Source: Paenibacillus sp. Root444D2 (GTDB lineage: Bacteria > Bacillota > Bacilli > Paenibacillales > NBRC-103111). Taken from it: a stretch of 64,000 nucleotides of DNA. How positions within the stretch are numbered: the first letter of the stretch is position 1; the number at the start of each line of letters is the position of its first letter. Made by a program: the position numbers and the translations under genes. Shown here in pieces: positions 26,937-36,748 of this stretch. Location: positions 62,241-126,240 of the forward strand of contig NZ_LMEO01000051.1 in NCBI RefSeq assembly GCF_001426375.1, written 5' to 3'. The notes beneath the pieces are model-generated. The model was given only the letters and a program-made list of their open reading frames with translations. It did not search any database and had not been told where the DNA came from.

Positions 26937-29900
26937 ATGAAGAAAATTTTACCAACAATTGTATCAACAGCTATGCTATTATCCCTTACAATTCCTGCAC
27001 TAGCAGAAGAAACTAATCAATTCTCAGACATTACTAATTCATTCGCTAAAGACGCAATCATTCAGCTTCAAAAAGATGGCGTTCTAACAGGTATGGACGC
27101 TGAACACTTTGATCCGAAAGGCACGCTTACACGCGCTCAATTCGTTACTATCCTAGTAAAAGCTTTAAAACTTCAAATTGATAATAGCGCTGTTTCTAGT
27201 TTCACTGACGTTGAAGGTTGGGCAGTACCTTACGTTGAAGCAGCTAAAAAATATGGCATCATTGATGGCATGGGTGACGGTACTTTCGCACCAAACGGAA
27301 CTGTAACACGCGAACAAACGGCTGTAATTATGGTTAAGGCATTGCAAAAGCAAGGTAAAATCGAAGATTCAGCAGAATTGACATTCACGGATGCTGATAA
27401 AGTATCTGATTGGGCTAAAAAATATGTTGCACTTGCTCTTAAATACAAATTGGTTTCTGGTAATCCAGACGGTTCATTCAATCCGCAAGGCAATGCAACA
27501 CGCGAACAAGCTGCACAAATGGGTTCAAACTTCATTAAAGGCGCAGAAGAAGTTAAAGACCAACAAAAACCAGAAACACCACAACCAACACCTTCGACGA
27601 CACCTGCTCCAAGCGCAACTCCTGCACCTAGTACTGGTGGCGGTGGCGGTGGTAGCACAGGCGGTGGCGGCGGTGGCGGCGGTGGAAATAACACAACTCC
27701 GGCAACAACAAGCCTAACAATCACGGCACCTAATATTTCGAATGCTGTTCAAGGTACGCAATTTAATTTAGCCGTAACAATGAAAGGCGCAATAGAATCA
27801 GACCATGCAAATGATAAAGTAAGACATTATGTAGCCATTAGTGGTCTGACTTCAAGCGATATCGTCTTGACCGCAGTTAATGGTGTGGTTCCAGTAGTCG
27901 TTCAAGAAGGTACAGCGACTTTACCACTAATAATTGCAGCCGGATCAGCAGACGGTTTTAGATTGGGCGATTTTGTTTCCCAATATGCAGCAGGCGTAAC
28001 AACTACGTACCCTGTCACTATTAAAAAAGTAGGCAATTATACATTTAATTATAGCCTAAAAACGGTTGGCGCTAGTCCAGTAAGTCTAGTAACGGGAGCA
28101 AGCACAGTGGCAGTTCAAGCTTCAACTACTACGCCTGCACCTGTAGTAGTTGACGGAGTAAGCATGAGAAATCTTACACAGTCCGAAGTAGCTGCAAATG
28201 GTAAAACTTCTTCTGGCGGTATTGAAGCCGTTGTTACTAATAGTGATGTTCCAGATTCCGTAAAAGACTTTAAATATATTGCTGTTCGCGGTTCTAGTAA
28301 TGAACGCACAAACCTCACTTTAAATGATTTGGTACTAGGAGAGAATGAACGTACTGTAGAAAAAGGAAATAGTACAACAGTTTTTAATTGGGCTTTTTCA
28401 GTTTATAGCCTTGACCAAGAATGGTTTACAGTTATGTTCTATGATGCAAACAAAAATCCAATTGGTTACTACCAAAAAAATCAAGTTGTCGATTTCTTCC
28501 CTGCTGAACTAGGTTCGATATCATACCTAGTTGGCAAAGGGCTAGATGATGTTCTTTTTGCAGAAGACGTTGCTAGGGCGCGTGAGCGTTACGAAGAGTT
28601 AAACGAGCAACAAAAAGCATTAGTATCAAACTACAATGTTTTGTTAGCAGCAGAAGCTTTGCTTGAAAATCCAACGCCTGCAACTTTAGAATTGACTGCC
28701 ATTGGTATCTTTTCAAGTAATGCTAATGACAAAACGATAGCAGTTAAAGGTGACACAGTTTCAGTATTGTTCCTATCCACAGAAGAAACGTTTATGCTTG
28801 ACACTTTCAAGATCAACGGAAAAAATCCTACTTCATTTACATCAGAGCTAAAAAGCGGTAAATGGCTAAATCAAGCTAATTACGTTCTTGATGGAACTGA
28901 ACCAGAAGGTCTTGTTACTTTCAAGATCAACGTAAAAAATAGTGCAGGCACATTATCAAAAACTATTGAAACTACAACAATTGGCGGTAGCGTTACAGTG
29001 GTAGTGCCTGTAGTAGAATTGCCTGATACAACAGCAATTGATACAGCTATTTCAGCAGCAAATGCAGCCAAAGCAAATGTTGAAATCAGTGTTAACGGAT
29101 CAGATGTTGAAGTAACTTCTAAATGGGTAACAGAAGAAGTTAACGATGCATTAGTAGCTGCTATCACAGCGGCAACAACTGCTAAGGCTACAGCAACAAC
29201 GGCACTTCAAGTAACGAACGCAGCAGCAGCATTAGATGCGGCGGTAGTAACGTATAATGCAGCTAAAACAAACGGAACAAAAGTATTGGTTGATACAACA
29301 GCACTTGACCAAGCAATTATTGCCGCTGAGATAGCTAAACAAGGTGTAGCAATCAGTGTAAATGGTACAGAAGTTCCAGTAGCATTCTCATGGGTTACAA
29401 AAGAGGTTTGCGATGTATTAGACGCAGCGATTGCAACGGCTAAACTTGCTAAAACAAATGCAACAACAACACAACAAGTAACAGATGCAGTTATTGAGCT
29501 GAATGACGCGGTACTAGTTTACAGCGCAGAAGTAAAAAATGGTACTTATGTAGCTCCTGTATTAGATACAACGGTAATCGACACAGCAATTTCAAATGCT
29601 AACACTATTAAAATGAGCTTCGAAATCAGCACAAACGGTAATGACGTTATACCTGCTGCTAAATGGGTAACACAAACAGACTTCAACACTTTACAAGCGG
29701 TAATACTAGCTGCTACGACTGTAAAAAATAATGCGGCTACCCAACAAGAACTAGATGATGCAGTAACATCATTGAATCTAGCCGTTGAAACCTTCACGGC
29801 TGCTGCACAATCTGGAACAAAGCCGCCGACTCCACTTGACACAACTTTGTTGGACGAAGAAATCACAAAAGCGCAGCTTCTACCTTCTTCGGTTCAAATT

Positions 29901-31718
29901 AGCTTAAATGGTTCTGACGTTGATCCGGCGAAACAATGGGTAACAACAGAAGTTAATGAGACATTGCTTGCTGCAATTACCGCTGCTCAAAACGCTAAAT
30001 CAGCCGCAACAACGCAACATGAAATTACAGTAGCAGTAACAGATTTAAGTACTGCTCAACAGGTTTTCGAAAGTGCCAGAGCTTTTGGAACTAAAGTCCA
30101 ACTAGACACAACATCACTTGAATTATCAATTCAGTCGGCTACTCTTAGTAGTGCCGCAATATCAGTTAGCGAAAACGGCTTAGACATTCCAACTACTAAA
30201 TATTGGGTAACAGAAGACGTTATGAATACATTTAACGCGGCGATTCAAACCGCTACAGATGTAAAAACTAACGCAGATACGCAACAAGAAATTGACAATG
30301 CAATAATAGCGCTACAAATGGCTCAAGGTATGTTTTCAGTAAATCAGCAAAAGGGTACGCTTGCTGATCCAACGCTTACGACTGTAGCGACAGCGGAAGA
30401 ATTAGCAACTGCTTTAACGGATACCTCTGTAAAAACAATTAAATTGAGCGATGATATTACTTTAGCTGCTGATTACTTGATGATTAATCGCGCAGTAACT
30501 ATTGATGGAGGAAATTATCATTCAATCAATAAAGGTATCGCGGTAGAAGCTTCCAATGTTATCATCAAAAATATTCAAATCACTCCATCTAAGTTCTACA
30601 CTGTAGAAGGTTTTGATTGGTTCTATGGAGTAATGGTTGGTGATGGTATGACAGGTGTACAAATTAATGATAGTCTTATTAATGGTATAAATGGGATTGA
30701 TTCTATTGGTATCAGCGATAAAACAGGAAGCAATGGTACTCAATTTACTGTAAGCGGAACTAGCATCAGTAATGGATGGATTGGTATTATCGTTGATAGC
30801 CCAAACACTACTGCTACACTTACTGGTAACATCATTAATGATGAAAAACATGCAATCTCATTGGAAAATGCAACGTTAGGTAAATTAACCGTGACAGGAA
30901 ATACGATTAATAGCCCGAAAAAGTTGAGTGATGGTGTTACAAATGGTGATGGAATCACATTGCCAAATGGTGCGCCAGAAACAGCGAAAGCTCCAGTACT
31001 AGCAGCTAACTTTTTCTCAGGTGTTGCAGAAGGTAGCGAAGTTGTAATTAAAGTTGCAGCAGTATTGCCAGTAACTATCAGCAATATTAGTATCACTTCA
31101 AGCAATGCAGACCCTAGATATGCTGTCACAGGCGACACAGTTACATTAACGTTCCGTACAGCAGAGCAAGTTACAAAGCTTGGTAGCTTTAAAATTAATG
31201 ACAATGATCCTACTGATTTCACAAGCGTTTTGGATGGCAGCGACTATCTAAACACAGCTACATACACCGTAACTGATTCTGACCTTGATACACTAATGAC
31301 TTTCAAAATCAACGTTCAAAATGCATCAGGCGTTAGTTCTGCAACAACAGAAGCAACAACAGACAATAGCAAAGTACAAGTATTGAAAGCAGCTATTATC
31401 TCCAATGTTCATATCGAATCTAACAATGCTGATACAACAAAAGCAGCAGCAGGCGACACAGTAACTTTAACATTCACATCATCGCAAGGAGTTTGGGCGT
31501 TAAATGATTTCTTGATTAGTGGAAAAACTCCTACTACGTTTAATCTTGCAGGTGACTTTGGTGGTATCAATACTGTAACATACGTCTTAGACGGAACTGA
31601 TCTAGTAGGTCTTATGACGTTCCAGATCAACGTTAAGAATGTAGCAGGATTGAATTCTGCACCAACCGCAGCGACAACAGATAGCAGCTCTGTAACGGTT
31701 ATAACATCTACACCATAA
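26937..31718 (+). CDS. Large SLH-domain cell-surface mosaic protein
   Basis: A 1593-residue secreted protein. Signal peptide at 1-23 (PALAEE cleavage), then three SLH domains at about 26-195 (SRP-like TRAQFV, TREQTA, TREQAA boxes), which bind pyruvylated cell-wall polymer. A Thr/Pro linker and a poly-glycine stretch follow at 212-250. Five repeats of 89-91 residues begin at residues 697, 786, 877, 968 and 1057, each starting DTT and containing NG-D and WVT motifs with an FIVAR-like helical half. A right-handed beta-helix-like segment spans about 1150-1360 (IDGGNY, GVQINDSLINGI, LTGNIINDEKHAI). Three Ig-like units of the GDTV-LTF type occur at about 583-690, 1378-1480 and 1484-1590. AT-rich, A-ending codons differ from neighbours. 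Substrate unknown. Confidence 0.88.
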   Translation: MKKILPTIVSTAMLLSLTIPALAEETNQFSDITNSFAKDAIIQLQKDGVLTGMDAEHFDPKGTLTRAQFVTILVKALKLQIDNSAVSSFTDVEGWAVPYVEAAKKYGIIDGMGDGTFAPNGTVTREQTAVIMVKALQKQGKIEDSAELTFTDADKVSDWAKKYVALALKYKLVSGNPDGSFNPQGNATREQAAQMGSNFIKGAEEVKDQQKPETPQPTPSTTPAPSATPAPSTGGGGGGSTGGGGGGGGGNNTTPATTSLTITAPNISNAVQGTQFNLAVTMKGAIESDHANDKVRHYVAISGLTSSDIVLTAVNGVVPVVVQEGTATLPLIIAAGSADGFRLGDFVSQYAAGVTTTYPVTIKKVGNYTFNYSLKTVGASPVSLVTGASTVAVQASTTTPAPVVVDGVSMRNLTQSEVAANGKTSSGGIEAVVTNSDVPDSVKDFKYIAVRGSSNERTNLTLNDLVLGENERTVEKGNSTTVFNWAFSVYSLDQEWFTVMFYDANKNPIGYYQKNQVVDFFPAELGSISYLVGKGLDDVLFAEDVARARERYEELNEQQKALVSNYNVLLAAEALLENPTPATLELTAIGIFSSNANDKTIAVKGDTVSVLFLSTEETFMLDTFKINGKNPTSFTSELKSGKWLNQANYVLDGTEPEGLVTFKINVKNSAGTLSKTIETTTIGGSVTVVVPVVELPDTTAIDTAISAANAAKANVEISVNGSDVEVTSKWVTEEVNDALVAAITAATTAKATATTALQVTNAAAALDAAVVTYNAAKTNGTKVLVDTTALDQAIIAAEIAKQGVAISVNGTEVPVAFSWVTKEVCDVLDAAIATAKLAKTNATTTQQVTDAVIELNDAVLVYSAEVKNGTYVAPVLDTTVIDTAISNANTIKMSFEISTNGNDVIPAAKWVTQTDFNTLQAVILAATTVKNNAATQQELDDAVTSLNLAVETFTAAAQSGTKPPTPLDTTLLDEEITKAQLLPSSVQISLNGSDVDPAKQWVTTEVNETLLAAITAAQNAKSAATTQHEITVAVTDLSTAQQVFESARAFGTKVQLDTTSLELSIQSATLSSAAISVSENGLDIPTTKYWVTEDVMNTFNAAIQTATDVKTNADTQQEIDNAIIALQMAQGMFSVNQQKGTLADPTLTTVATAEELATALTDTSVKTIKLSDDITLAADYLMINRAVTIDGGNYHSINKGIAVEASNVIIKNIQITPSKFYTVEGFDWFYGVMVGDGMTGVQINDSLINGINGIDSIGISDKTGSNGTQFTVSGTSISNGWIGIIVDSPNTTATLTGNIINDEKHAISLENATLGKLTVTGNTINSPKKLSDGVTNGDGITLPNGAPETAKAPVLAANFFSGVAEGSEVVIKVAAVLPVTISNISITSSNADPRYAVTGDTVTLTFRTAEQVTKLGSFKINDNDPTDFTSVLDGSDYLNTATYTVTDSDLDTLMTFKINVQNASGVSSATTEATTDNSKVQVLKAAIISNVHIESNNADTTKAAAGDTVTLTFTSSQGVWALNDFLISGKTPTTFNLAGDFGGINTVTYVLDGTDLVGLMTFQINVKNVAGLNSAPTAATTDSSSVTVITSTP

Positions 31719-31730
31719 AGACTAGTCTTC

Positions 31731-31770
31731 AATATAATCACTTCCTATAAACGGGAAGTGGTTATATTTT
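31731..31770 (+). terminator. Intrinsic terminator after the SLH gene
   Basis: A 15-bp stem, 31731-31745 (AATATAATCACTTCC) with 31754-31768 (one G-T pair), running directly into TTTT. It lies 13 bases after the stop codon. Confidence 0.85.
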
Positions 31771-31962
31771 GCCCAATTAAAGAACATTCGTTCCCATTTT
31801 GACTACTTCACAAAACTCGTTTTTATACATATGTATGGCTATAGCAACTTTTCGGTTTTTGTGAATTATTTGCGACGACAAACAAAAAAAAACACAACAC
31901 ACACTCACTGGTTGGTGTTCGCTAGGTAGATTGTTTAACGTTAAAAAATAATGTAATATTCA

Positions 31963-32010
31963 AAGGCTGTCCCGAAATCTGTAAAAGATTTTGGGGCAGT
32001 CTTATTTTTT
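31963..32010 (+). terminator. Second hairpin terminator before lytS
   Basis: An 18-bp stem with three G-T pairs (31963-31980 with 31986-32003) is followed by T7. The G-T pairs only work in the plus-strand RNA, so this terminates rightward transcripts. The stretch 31771-31962 between the two terminators holds a GAACATTCGTTC palindrome (31782-31793) and no gene that I can see. Confidence 0.75.
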
Positions 32011-32123
32011 TATCACCGTATGAAAAAGACAAGAAATGTGAGCCTACGACTGCTATTCATTTAGGTCTATTAATGGATAACACATAGAAATGCTATGCTA
32101 TAATATACAGCAGGAGGGGTAAT

Positions 32124-33905
32124 ATGGAAGCGCTCGCACTTCTGCTTTTTGAGCGTATGGGTATTCTGTTGATCGTAACGTTTATCCTGACGCGAATTCC
32201 TATCGTTCGTCAACTGCTGGACAGAAAAATGTCCGTTATGAATACCATATATTTCATCTGTTTATTTGGCTTGTTCGGCATTCTTGGCACCTATGCAGGT
32301 GTGGTGATCGAGGGCGGAGTTATCTCGTCTTCCTTTTGGATCTTTCCTCTGCAAGCCAATCAAGCATTAGCCCATTCCGCTCTGGTTGGCGTTGTCATCG
32401 GAGGTTTAATGGGAGGTCCTATTGTGGGGATCGGTGCAGGTTTAATTACTGGAAGCCACTTATATGTGATGAGTGGATTTACAGGTTTTGCGGGTGGAAT
32501 CGCCGCTCCTCTGACCGGATTATTAGCAGGCGGAGTGGCGAGATTCTTCTTGCAGGAACGGGTCATTTCTCCGGCTAAAGCCATTTTTATCGGCATGTTC
32601 GCGCCCATCGTGCAGATGGGAATTATCCTTATTGTATCAGTGCCATCTAAGATAGCGATTGAACTTGTGGACTTGATCGGAATTCCGATGGTGCTCACGA
32701 ACAGCATCTCCATCGCGATTTTCACAACCATGCTGCGTGTTGTATTCCGGGAAGAGGAACGCGCGGTTGCTTATGAAACTCAGCGAGCCCTGCATATTGC
32801 AGAAGCTGCGCTGCCTCATCTGAAGCAGGGACTAACTTATCAATCGGCAGATGCGATCGCTAGGTTACTTCTAAGGGAGCATAAGACAGCTGCGGTTGCT
32901 ATTACCGATACGGAGAACATTCTTGCCCACGCGGGGCTTGGTGATATGATTCTCATACCAGGTGAACCGATTCGCTCTGAGCTTTCGAGGCAGGCCATTG
33001 GCACAGGCAAGTTGCAAATCGCTCTTAACCACGAGGATATCCAACCGAATCATAGATTGCTTAGAGCTGCGATCATAGTTCCGATCAAGCAGGCTGGACA
33101 AGTTGCCGGTTTGATCAAGCTATATTTTAAGAAACCACAGGAAATTCGTTCGGTTGAGATCGTACTTGCAGAAGGATTAGGCAAACTATTGTCTTATCAA
33201 CTTAGTGTAGCTATGCATGAGAGTATGGAGGCATTAATGAAGGAATCCGAACTAAGGATCCTGCAGTCGCAAATCAATCCTCATTTTTTATTCAATACGT
33301 TGAACTCCATTATCTCCCTGATTCGAATTGAACCTGATATGGCAAGGCATATTACCATGCAGCTTAGTACTTACATGAGGCTTAACATCAAGCTTATTGC
33401 GTCTCATACGATTTCGATCCAACAGGAAATCATGCATCTTAGCTCGTATTTGGAAATTATCCAGATTCGATTTAAGGATCAGATCACGATGGAAGTTCAG
33501 TTGGACTCTGATTTGCTAATAGCTATGATTCCTCCCGTTACGCTGCAGCCATTGGTTGAGAATTGTATCAAACATGGATTGAAAGATAGGAATCACGGGG
33601 GGCGAATCCGAATAGAAGTGTTGAACCATAAGGATACTTTACAAATATCAATCGAAGATAACGGAAGCGGCATACCTCCTGAATTGCTAGAGCAACTAGG
33701 CAATGAGCCGGTTAATAGCAGCGAGGGGAACGGGATTGGTGTTTACAATGTCAATCAACGGCTGATCGGCTTGTTTGGCGAGGAGTCTCGACTTTTTATC
33801 GAAAATAATGTAAATGGCGGATGTAGATTTTCATTTAACATTCCTGGGACAAGTACCGAGAGGAGGGGATACGTAGGTGAGAACCATGAAGGTCATGATT
33901 GCTGA
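32124..33905 (+). CDS. LytS-type sensor histidine kinase (5TM-LYT)
   Basis: A 593-residue kinase. Residues 1-205 form the LytS-type membrane sensor (IVTFILTRIPIVRQLLDRK, SHSALVGVVIGGLMGGP-like helices), then a GAF-like domain at about 215-360. The His box is LQSQINPHFLFNTLN and the ATP-binding boxes are LQPLVENCIKHGL, IEDNGSGIP and GNGIGVYNVNQRL. The 3' end overlaps the response-regulator gene. In B. subtilis LytST and in E. coli BtsSR related pairs respond to pyruvate and control pyruvate transport; the symporter genes right downstream make pyruvate or acetate sensing the best guess here. Confidence 0.9.
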   Translation: MEALALLLFERMGILLIVTFILTRIPIVRQLLDRKMSVMNTIYFICLFGLFGILGTYAGVVIEGGVISSSFWIFPLQANQALAHSALVGVVIGGLMGGPIVGIGAGLITGSHLYVMSGFTGFAGGIAAPLTGLLAGGVARFFLQERVISPAKAIFIGMFAPIVQMGIILIVSVPSKIAIELVDLIGIPMVLTNSISIAIFTTMLRVVFREEERAVAYETQRALHIAEAALPHLKQGLTYQSADAIARLLLREHKTAAVAITDTENILAHAGLGDMILIPGEPIRSELSRQAIGTGKLQIALNHEDIQPNHRLLRAAIIVPIKQAGQVAGLIKLYFKKPQEIRSVEIVLAEGLGKLLSYQLSVAMHESMEALMKESELRILQSQINPHFLFNTLNSIISLIRIEPDMARHITMQLSTYMRLNIKLIASHTISIQQEIMHLSSYLEIIQIRFKDQITMEVQLDSDLLIAMIPPVTLQPLVENCIKHGLKDRNHGGRIRIEVLNHKDTLQISIEDNGSGIPPELLEQLGNEPVNSSEGNGIGVYNVNQRLIGLFGEESRLFIENNVNGGCRFSFNIPGTSTERRGYVGENHEGHDC

Positions 33906-34638
33906 AGATGAGTGGTTAGCCCGTAAAGAGCTGGTCTACCTGTTGGAGATGGAAGAGGATATAGAGCTGATGCCGCATGCCTCCAACGGTAAGGAGTTAT
34001 TAGAGCTTGTAAATGAATGGGAGCCAGACGCTATATTTTTGGACATTCAAATGCCGGAATTAGATGGCATGCAAGCCGCCCGTATGCTGAAAACTGCTGC
34101 ACAAGTACCCCTAATTGTATTCACAACGGCCCACGATGATCATGCGGTTGAAGCGTTCGGGTTGAATGCTGTTGATTATTTACTTAAACCTTATAGTCAT
34201 GAGCGTCTAAAGGAATCACTGGCACGGATTCGCAGCAAGCTTTCCAATAGCCCACTAACGACATCACTGCCCAGCAAAATGCAATTTTCCTCCAAAGCAA
34301 GGAACTGGAATAAGCTATTGATCATAGATGGGGAAAAGCATGTCCTGCTTGATCCTGAGACCATCCTTTATGCCGAGAGGGAAGAGAAAAGCATCCATAT
34401 CTATACGTATTCCAACCAGATTTATATGTCCAAAATGAGCCTGCAGGAATTGGAAAATAAGCTCGGGGAACTACCTTTTTTTCGTCCTCATCGCAGTTAT
34501 TTGGTTAATTTAAATGGTATCGATGAATTAGTTCCATGGTTCAATGGCGCTTTTAATTTGATTTTGAAAAATGAAAAAAGAACGCAATTACCCGTTTCGC
34601 GGGAGATGGCCAAAGAGCTGTTTAGGCTGCTCAAATGA
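33877..34638 (+). CDS. LytT-type response regulator with LytTR DNA-binding domain
   Basis: A 253-residue regulator. The receiver domain has EDE (residues 10-12), phospho-acceptor D56 in FLDIQMP and K in LLKPYSHERL. The LytTR beta-type DNA-binding domain covers about 145-250 (LLIDGEKHVLLDPETILYAE, FFRPHRSYLVNL). GTG 33877, eight bases after GGAGGGG, overlaps the lytS end; an ATG three codons later is also possible. Co-transcribed with the kinase. It probably controls the DUF485/symporter genes starting at 34773, upstream of which a short direct repeat is seen. Confidence 0.9.
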   Translation: MRTMKVMIAEDEWLARKELVYLLEMEEDIELMPHASNGKELLELVNEWEPDAIFLDIQMPELDGMQAARMLKTAAQVPLIVFTTAHDDHAVEAFGLNAVDYLLKPYSHERLKESLARIRSKLSNSPLTTSLPSKMQFSSKARNWNKLLIIDGEKHVLLDPETILYAEREEKSIHIYTYSNQIYMSKMSLQELENKLGELPFFRPHRSYLVNLNGIDELVPWFNGAFNLILKNEKRTQLPVSREMAKELFRLLK

Positions 34639-34694
34639 AAATGAAACCGTTTAAAGCTCCTTATTAGGCAATTCAGGCGGGGAATATGACGATT

Positions 34695-34735
34695 CGCGAC
34701 AGTCTCGATACAGAGGGCAAAAAATCGCATATAAT
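34695..34735 (+). promoter_or_regulatory. Direct repeat and -10 element before DUF485 gene
   Basis: CGNNACAG occurs twice 11 bases apart (34695-34702 and 34706-34713), one helical turn, followed by TATAAT at 34730-34735. The second repeat covers the -35 position (GATACA at 34707-34712, 17-base spacer). LytTR-family regulators bind direct repeats, so this is a reasonable LytT target, by inference. Confidence 0.4.
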
Positions 34736-34772
34736 CAATTTGAAGACGCTTACATCGGGAGGGACGAAGCAA

Positions 34773-35090
34773 ATGTCAAACGGCAAGCCTGTTCAATATG
34801 GGGAAGTGGCACAGTCAGAAAAATTCAAGAAATTAATCGGCAACAAAAAACGATTCATCATTCCAATGACAGTTTTTTTCCTCCTTTTTTACTTTACTCT
34901 ACCCATCTTAACCTCTTACACCAAAGTATTGAATAATCCGGCAATCGGCCCTATTTCGTGGGCATGGGTGTACGCATTTGCCCAGTTTCTGATGACTTGG
35001 GCACTCTGTATCATTTACTCCAGGAAATCCAAGGAATTCGACCGACAAGTTGAAGAAATAAAATCGGAAATTGGAGGTAATCCGTCATGA
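34773..35090 (+). CDS. DUF485 membrane protein, symporter partner (YwcB-like)
   Basis: A 105-residue protein with two membrane helices (FIIPMTVFFLLFYFTLPIL and WVYAFAQFLMTWALCIIY) and the typical N-terminal SEKFKKLIGNKKRFI of DUF485. This family nearly always precedes an ActP-type solute:sodium symporter, as here, and is thought to be an accessory subunit. ATG 34773 is chosen for its GGGAGGGACG site; earlier in-frame starts lack one. The 3' end overlaps the symporter start by 4 bases (ATGA). Confidence 0.9.
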   Translation: MSNGKPVQYGEVAQSEKFKKLIGNKKRFIIPMTVFFLLFYFTLPILTSYTKVLNNPAIGPISWAWVYAFAQFLMTWALCIIYSRKSKEFDRQVEEIKSEIGGNPS

Positions 35091-36607
35091 GTCCAACTGC
35101 CGTCATTCTATTTCTTTGCATTATTTTATTAACGATGATAATTACGTATTATGCAGCTAAGAAAACCGATAGTTCGAATGAGTTCTATACGGGTGGCGGA
35201 GGATTAACGGGATGGCAGAACGGGCTTGCCATTGCCGGAGATTATATGTCGGCAGCCTCGTTCTTGGGAATCGCAGGGACGATTGCCTTGACTGGATTTG
35301 ATGGATTCTTCTACAGTCTGGGTTTTCTAGTTGCTTATCTTGTCGTTCTTTATTTAGTGGCGGAACCGCTTCGGAATTTAGGGAAATATACGATGGCGGA
35401 TATGATCGCGGCTCGATTTGCTAATCAGAATGTTCGTGGGGTTGCCGCATTAAACACGATCACCATTTCCATTTTCTATATGATCGCACAGCTTGTTGGT
35501 GCGGGTGCTTTGATCAAACTGTTATTCGGCTTTAATTACTATACCTCTGTATTAATTGTGGGCATCCTGATGACCATCTATGTGGTATTTGGCGGAATGC
35601 GGGCCACGAGTTGGGTGCAAATTACAAAAGCTGTTCTTCTGATGGGTGGGACGCTGATCCTGTCACTTATCGTTCTAGCTAAGTTTAATTTCAGTATTTC
35701 CGAAATGTTTACCCAATTGAAAACAGCAACACCCTTGAAAGAGGCGTTTTTAAATCCTGGCAACAAATATAAGATTCCGGTTGAAACGCTCTCCCTCAAC
35801 CTTGCACTGGTGCTCGGAACTGCCGGATTACCGCATATTCTTACTCGCTTTTATACAGTAAAAAATGCGGCTACGGCAAGAAGTTCTGTCGTCTCGGCAA
35901 CATGGGTCATCGGTATTTTCTATGTCATGACCTTATTCCTTGGCTTTGGAGCTGCAGCATTTGTTGGCGCAAAAGATATTACAGCGATAGATAAAGGTGG
36001 AAATATGGCTGCGCCGCTTTTGGCCAAAGCACTAGGCGGGGACTTCTTATTTGCTTTTATTTCCGCGGTTGCTTTTGCCACGATATTAGCGGTAGTTACC
36101 GGATTGGTGCTTTCTGCTGCTTCGGCCTTCTCCCATGATTTTTACGGACAAATCGTTCGTAAAGGCAAAGCGACGGATAAGGAAGAATTGAGAATAGCCC
36201 GTTTCGCTTCGATTGGTGTAGCCTTGCTCTCGATTATCTTGGCACTGTTTGCTCAAAAGCTCAATGTAGCTTTCTTGGTATCCATTGCCTTCGCTGTTGC
36301 GGCAAGCGCCAATTTGCCAGTCATTCTCTTCACCGTCTACTGGAAAAGGTTTAACACGACTGGCGCGATTGTCGGTATGTTAAGTGGACTATTAAGCTGT
36401 ATCCTACTTGTTGCCGTGGGCCCAAATATTTGGGGAGAGGCAGGAAAGGCTATTCTGGTGGGCAATCCGCTTATTAATTTGGCCAATCCTGGTATTATCT
36501 CCATTCCGCTTGGATTCCTGGGAGCCTATATCGGAACAATGCTTTCCACACAAAGAGATGATGTCAAATATACGGAAATTAATGTAAAAGCAAATACGGG
36601 TATGTAA
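35087..36607 (+). CDS. Acetate/monocarboxylate sodium symporter, SSS family (ActP/YwcA-like)
   Basis: A 506-residue SSS-family transporter with about 13 membrane helices. Family marks: NEFYTGGGGLTGWQNGLAIAGDYMSAASFLGIAG, GLPHILTRFYTVKNA and AVAASANLPVILFTVYW. The preceding DUF485 gene overlaps it and the pair resembles B. subtilis ywcB-ywcA and E. coli yjcH-actP. Likely substrates are acetate, pyruvate or a similar monocarboxylate. A strong terminator follows at 36633. Confidence 0.9.
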   Translation: MSPTAVILFLCIILLTMIITYYAAKKTDSSNEFYTGGGGLTGWQNGLAIAGDYMSAASFLGIAGTIALTGFDGFFYSLGFLVAYLVVLYLVAEPLRNLGKYTMADMIAARFANQNVRGVAALNTITISIFYMIAQLVGAGALIKLLFGFNYYTSVLIVGILMTIYVVFGGMRATSWVQITKAVLLMGGTLILSLIVLAKFNFSISEMFTQLKTATPLKEAFLNPGNKYKIPVETLSLNLALVLGTAGLPHILTRFYTVKNAATARSSVVSATWVIGIFYVMTLFLGFGAAAFVGAKDITAIDKGGNMAAPLLAKALGGDFLFAFISAVAFATILAVVTGLVLSAASAFSHDFYGQIVRKGKATDKEELRIARFASIGVALLSIILALFAQKLNVAFLVSIAFAVAASANLPVILFTVYWKRFNTTGAIVGMLSGLLSCILLVAVGPNIWGEAGKAILVGNPLINLANPGIISIPLGFLGAYIGTMLSTQRDDVKYTEINVKANTGM

Positions 36608-36632
36608 GCAGCCCATTCTTTTGAACGCCAAG

Positions 36633-36675
36633 AAACATGCAGTCAGCCTTTCCTAAGGCTTGCTGCATGTTTTTG
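36633..36675 (+). terminator. Intrinsic terminator between two symporter genes
   Basis: Nested stem: AAACATGCAG with CTGCATGTTT outside, AGCCTT/AAGGCT inside, TCCT loop, then a T-run and a second T6 tract. It separates the ywcBA-like pair from the next symporter, which therefore needs its own promoter or readthrough. Confidence 0.9.
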
Positions 36676-36748
36676 CTTTTTTGTGGGCTTAAATATGCTA
36701 TTCTTTTAGTAATAAATAAAGAGCACCCTAGGAAGGGATCGGGTCATT

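Noticed and set aside
27230-27724. Proline-rich protein on the minus strand inside the SLH gene
   Set aside because: The polyproline is simply the complement of the poly-glycine linker; mirror frame of a real gene.
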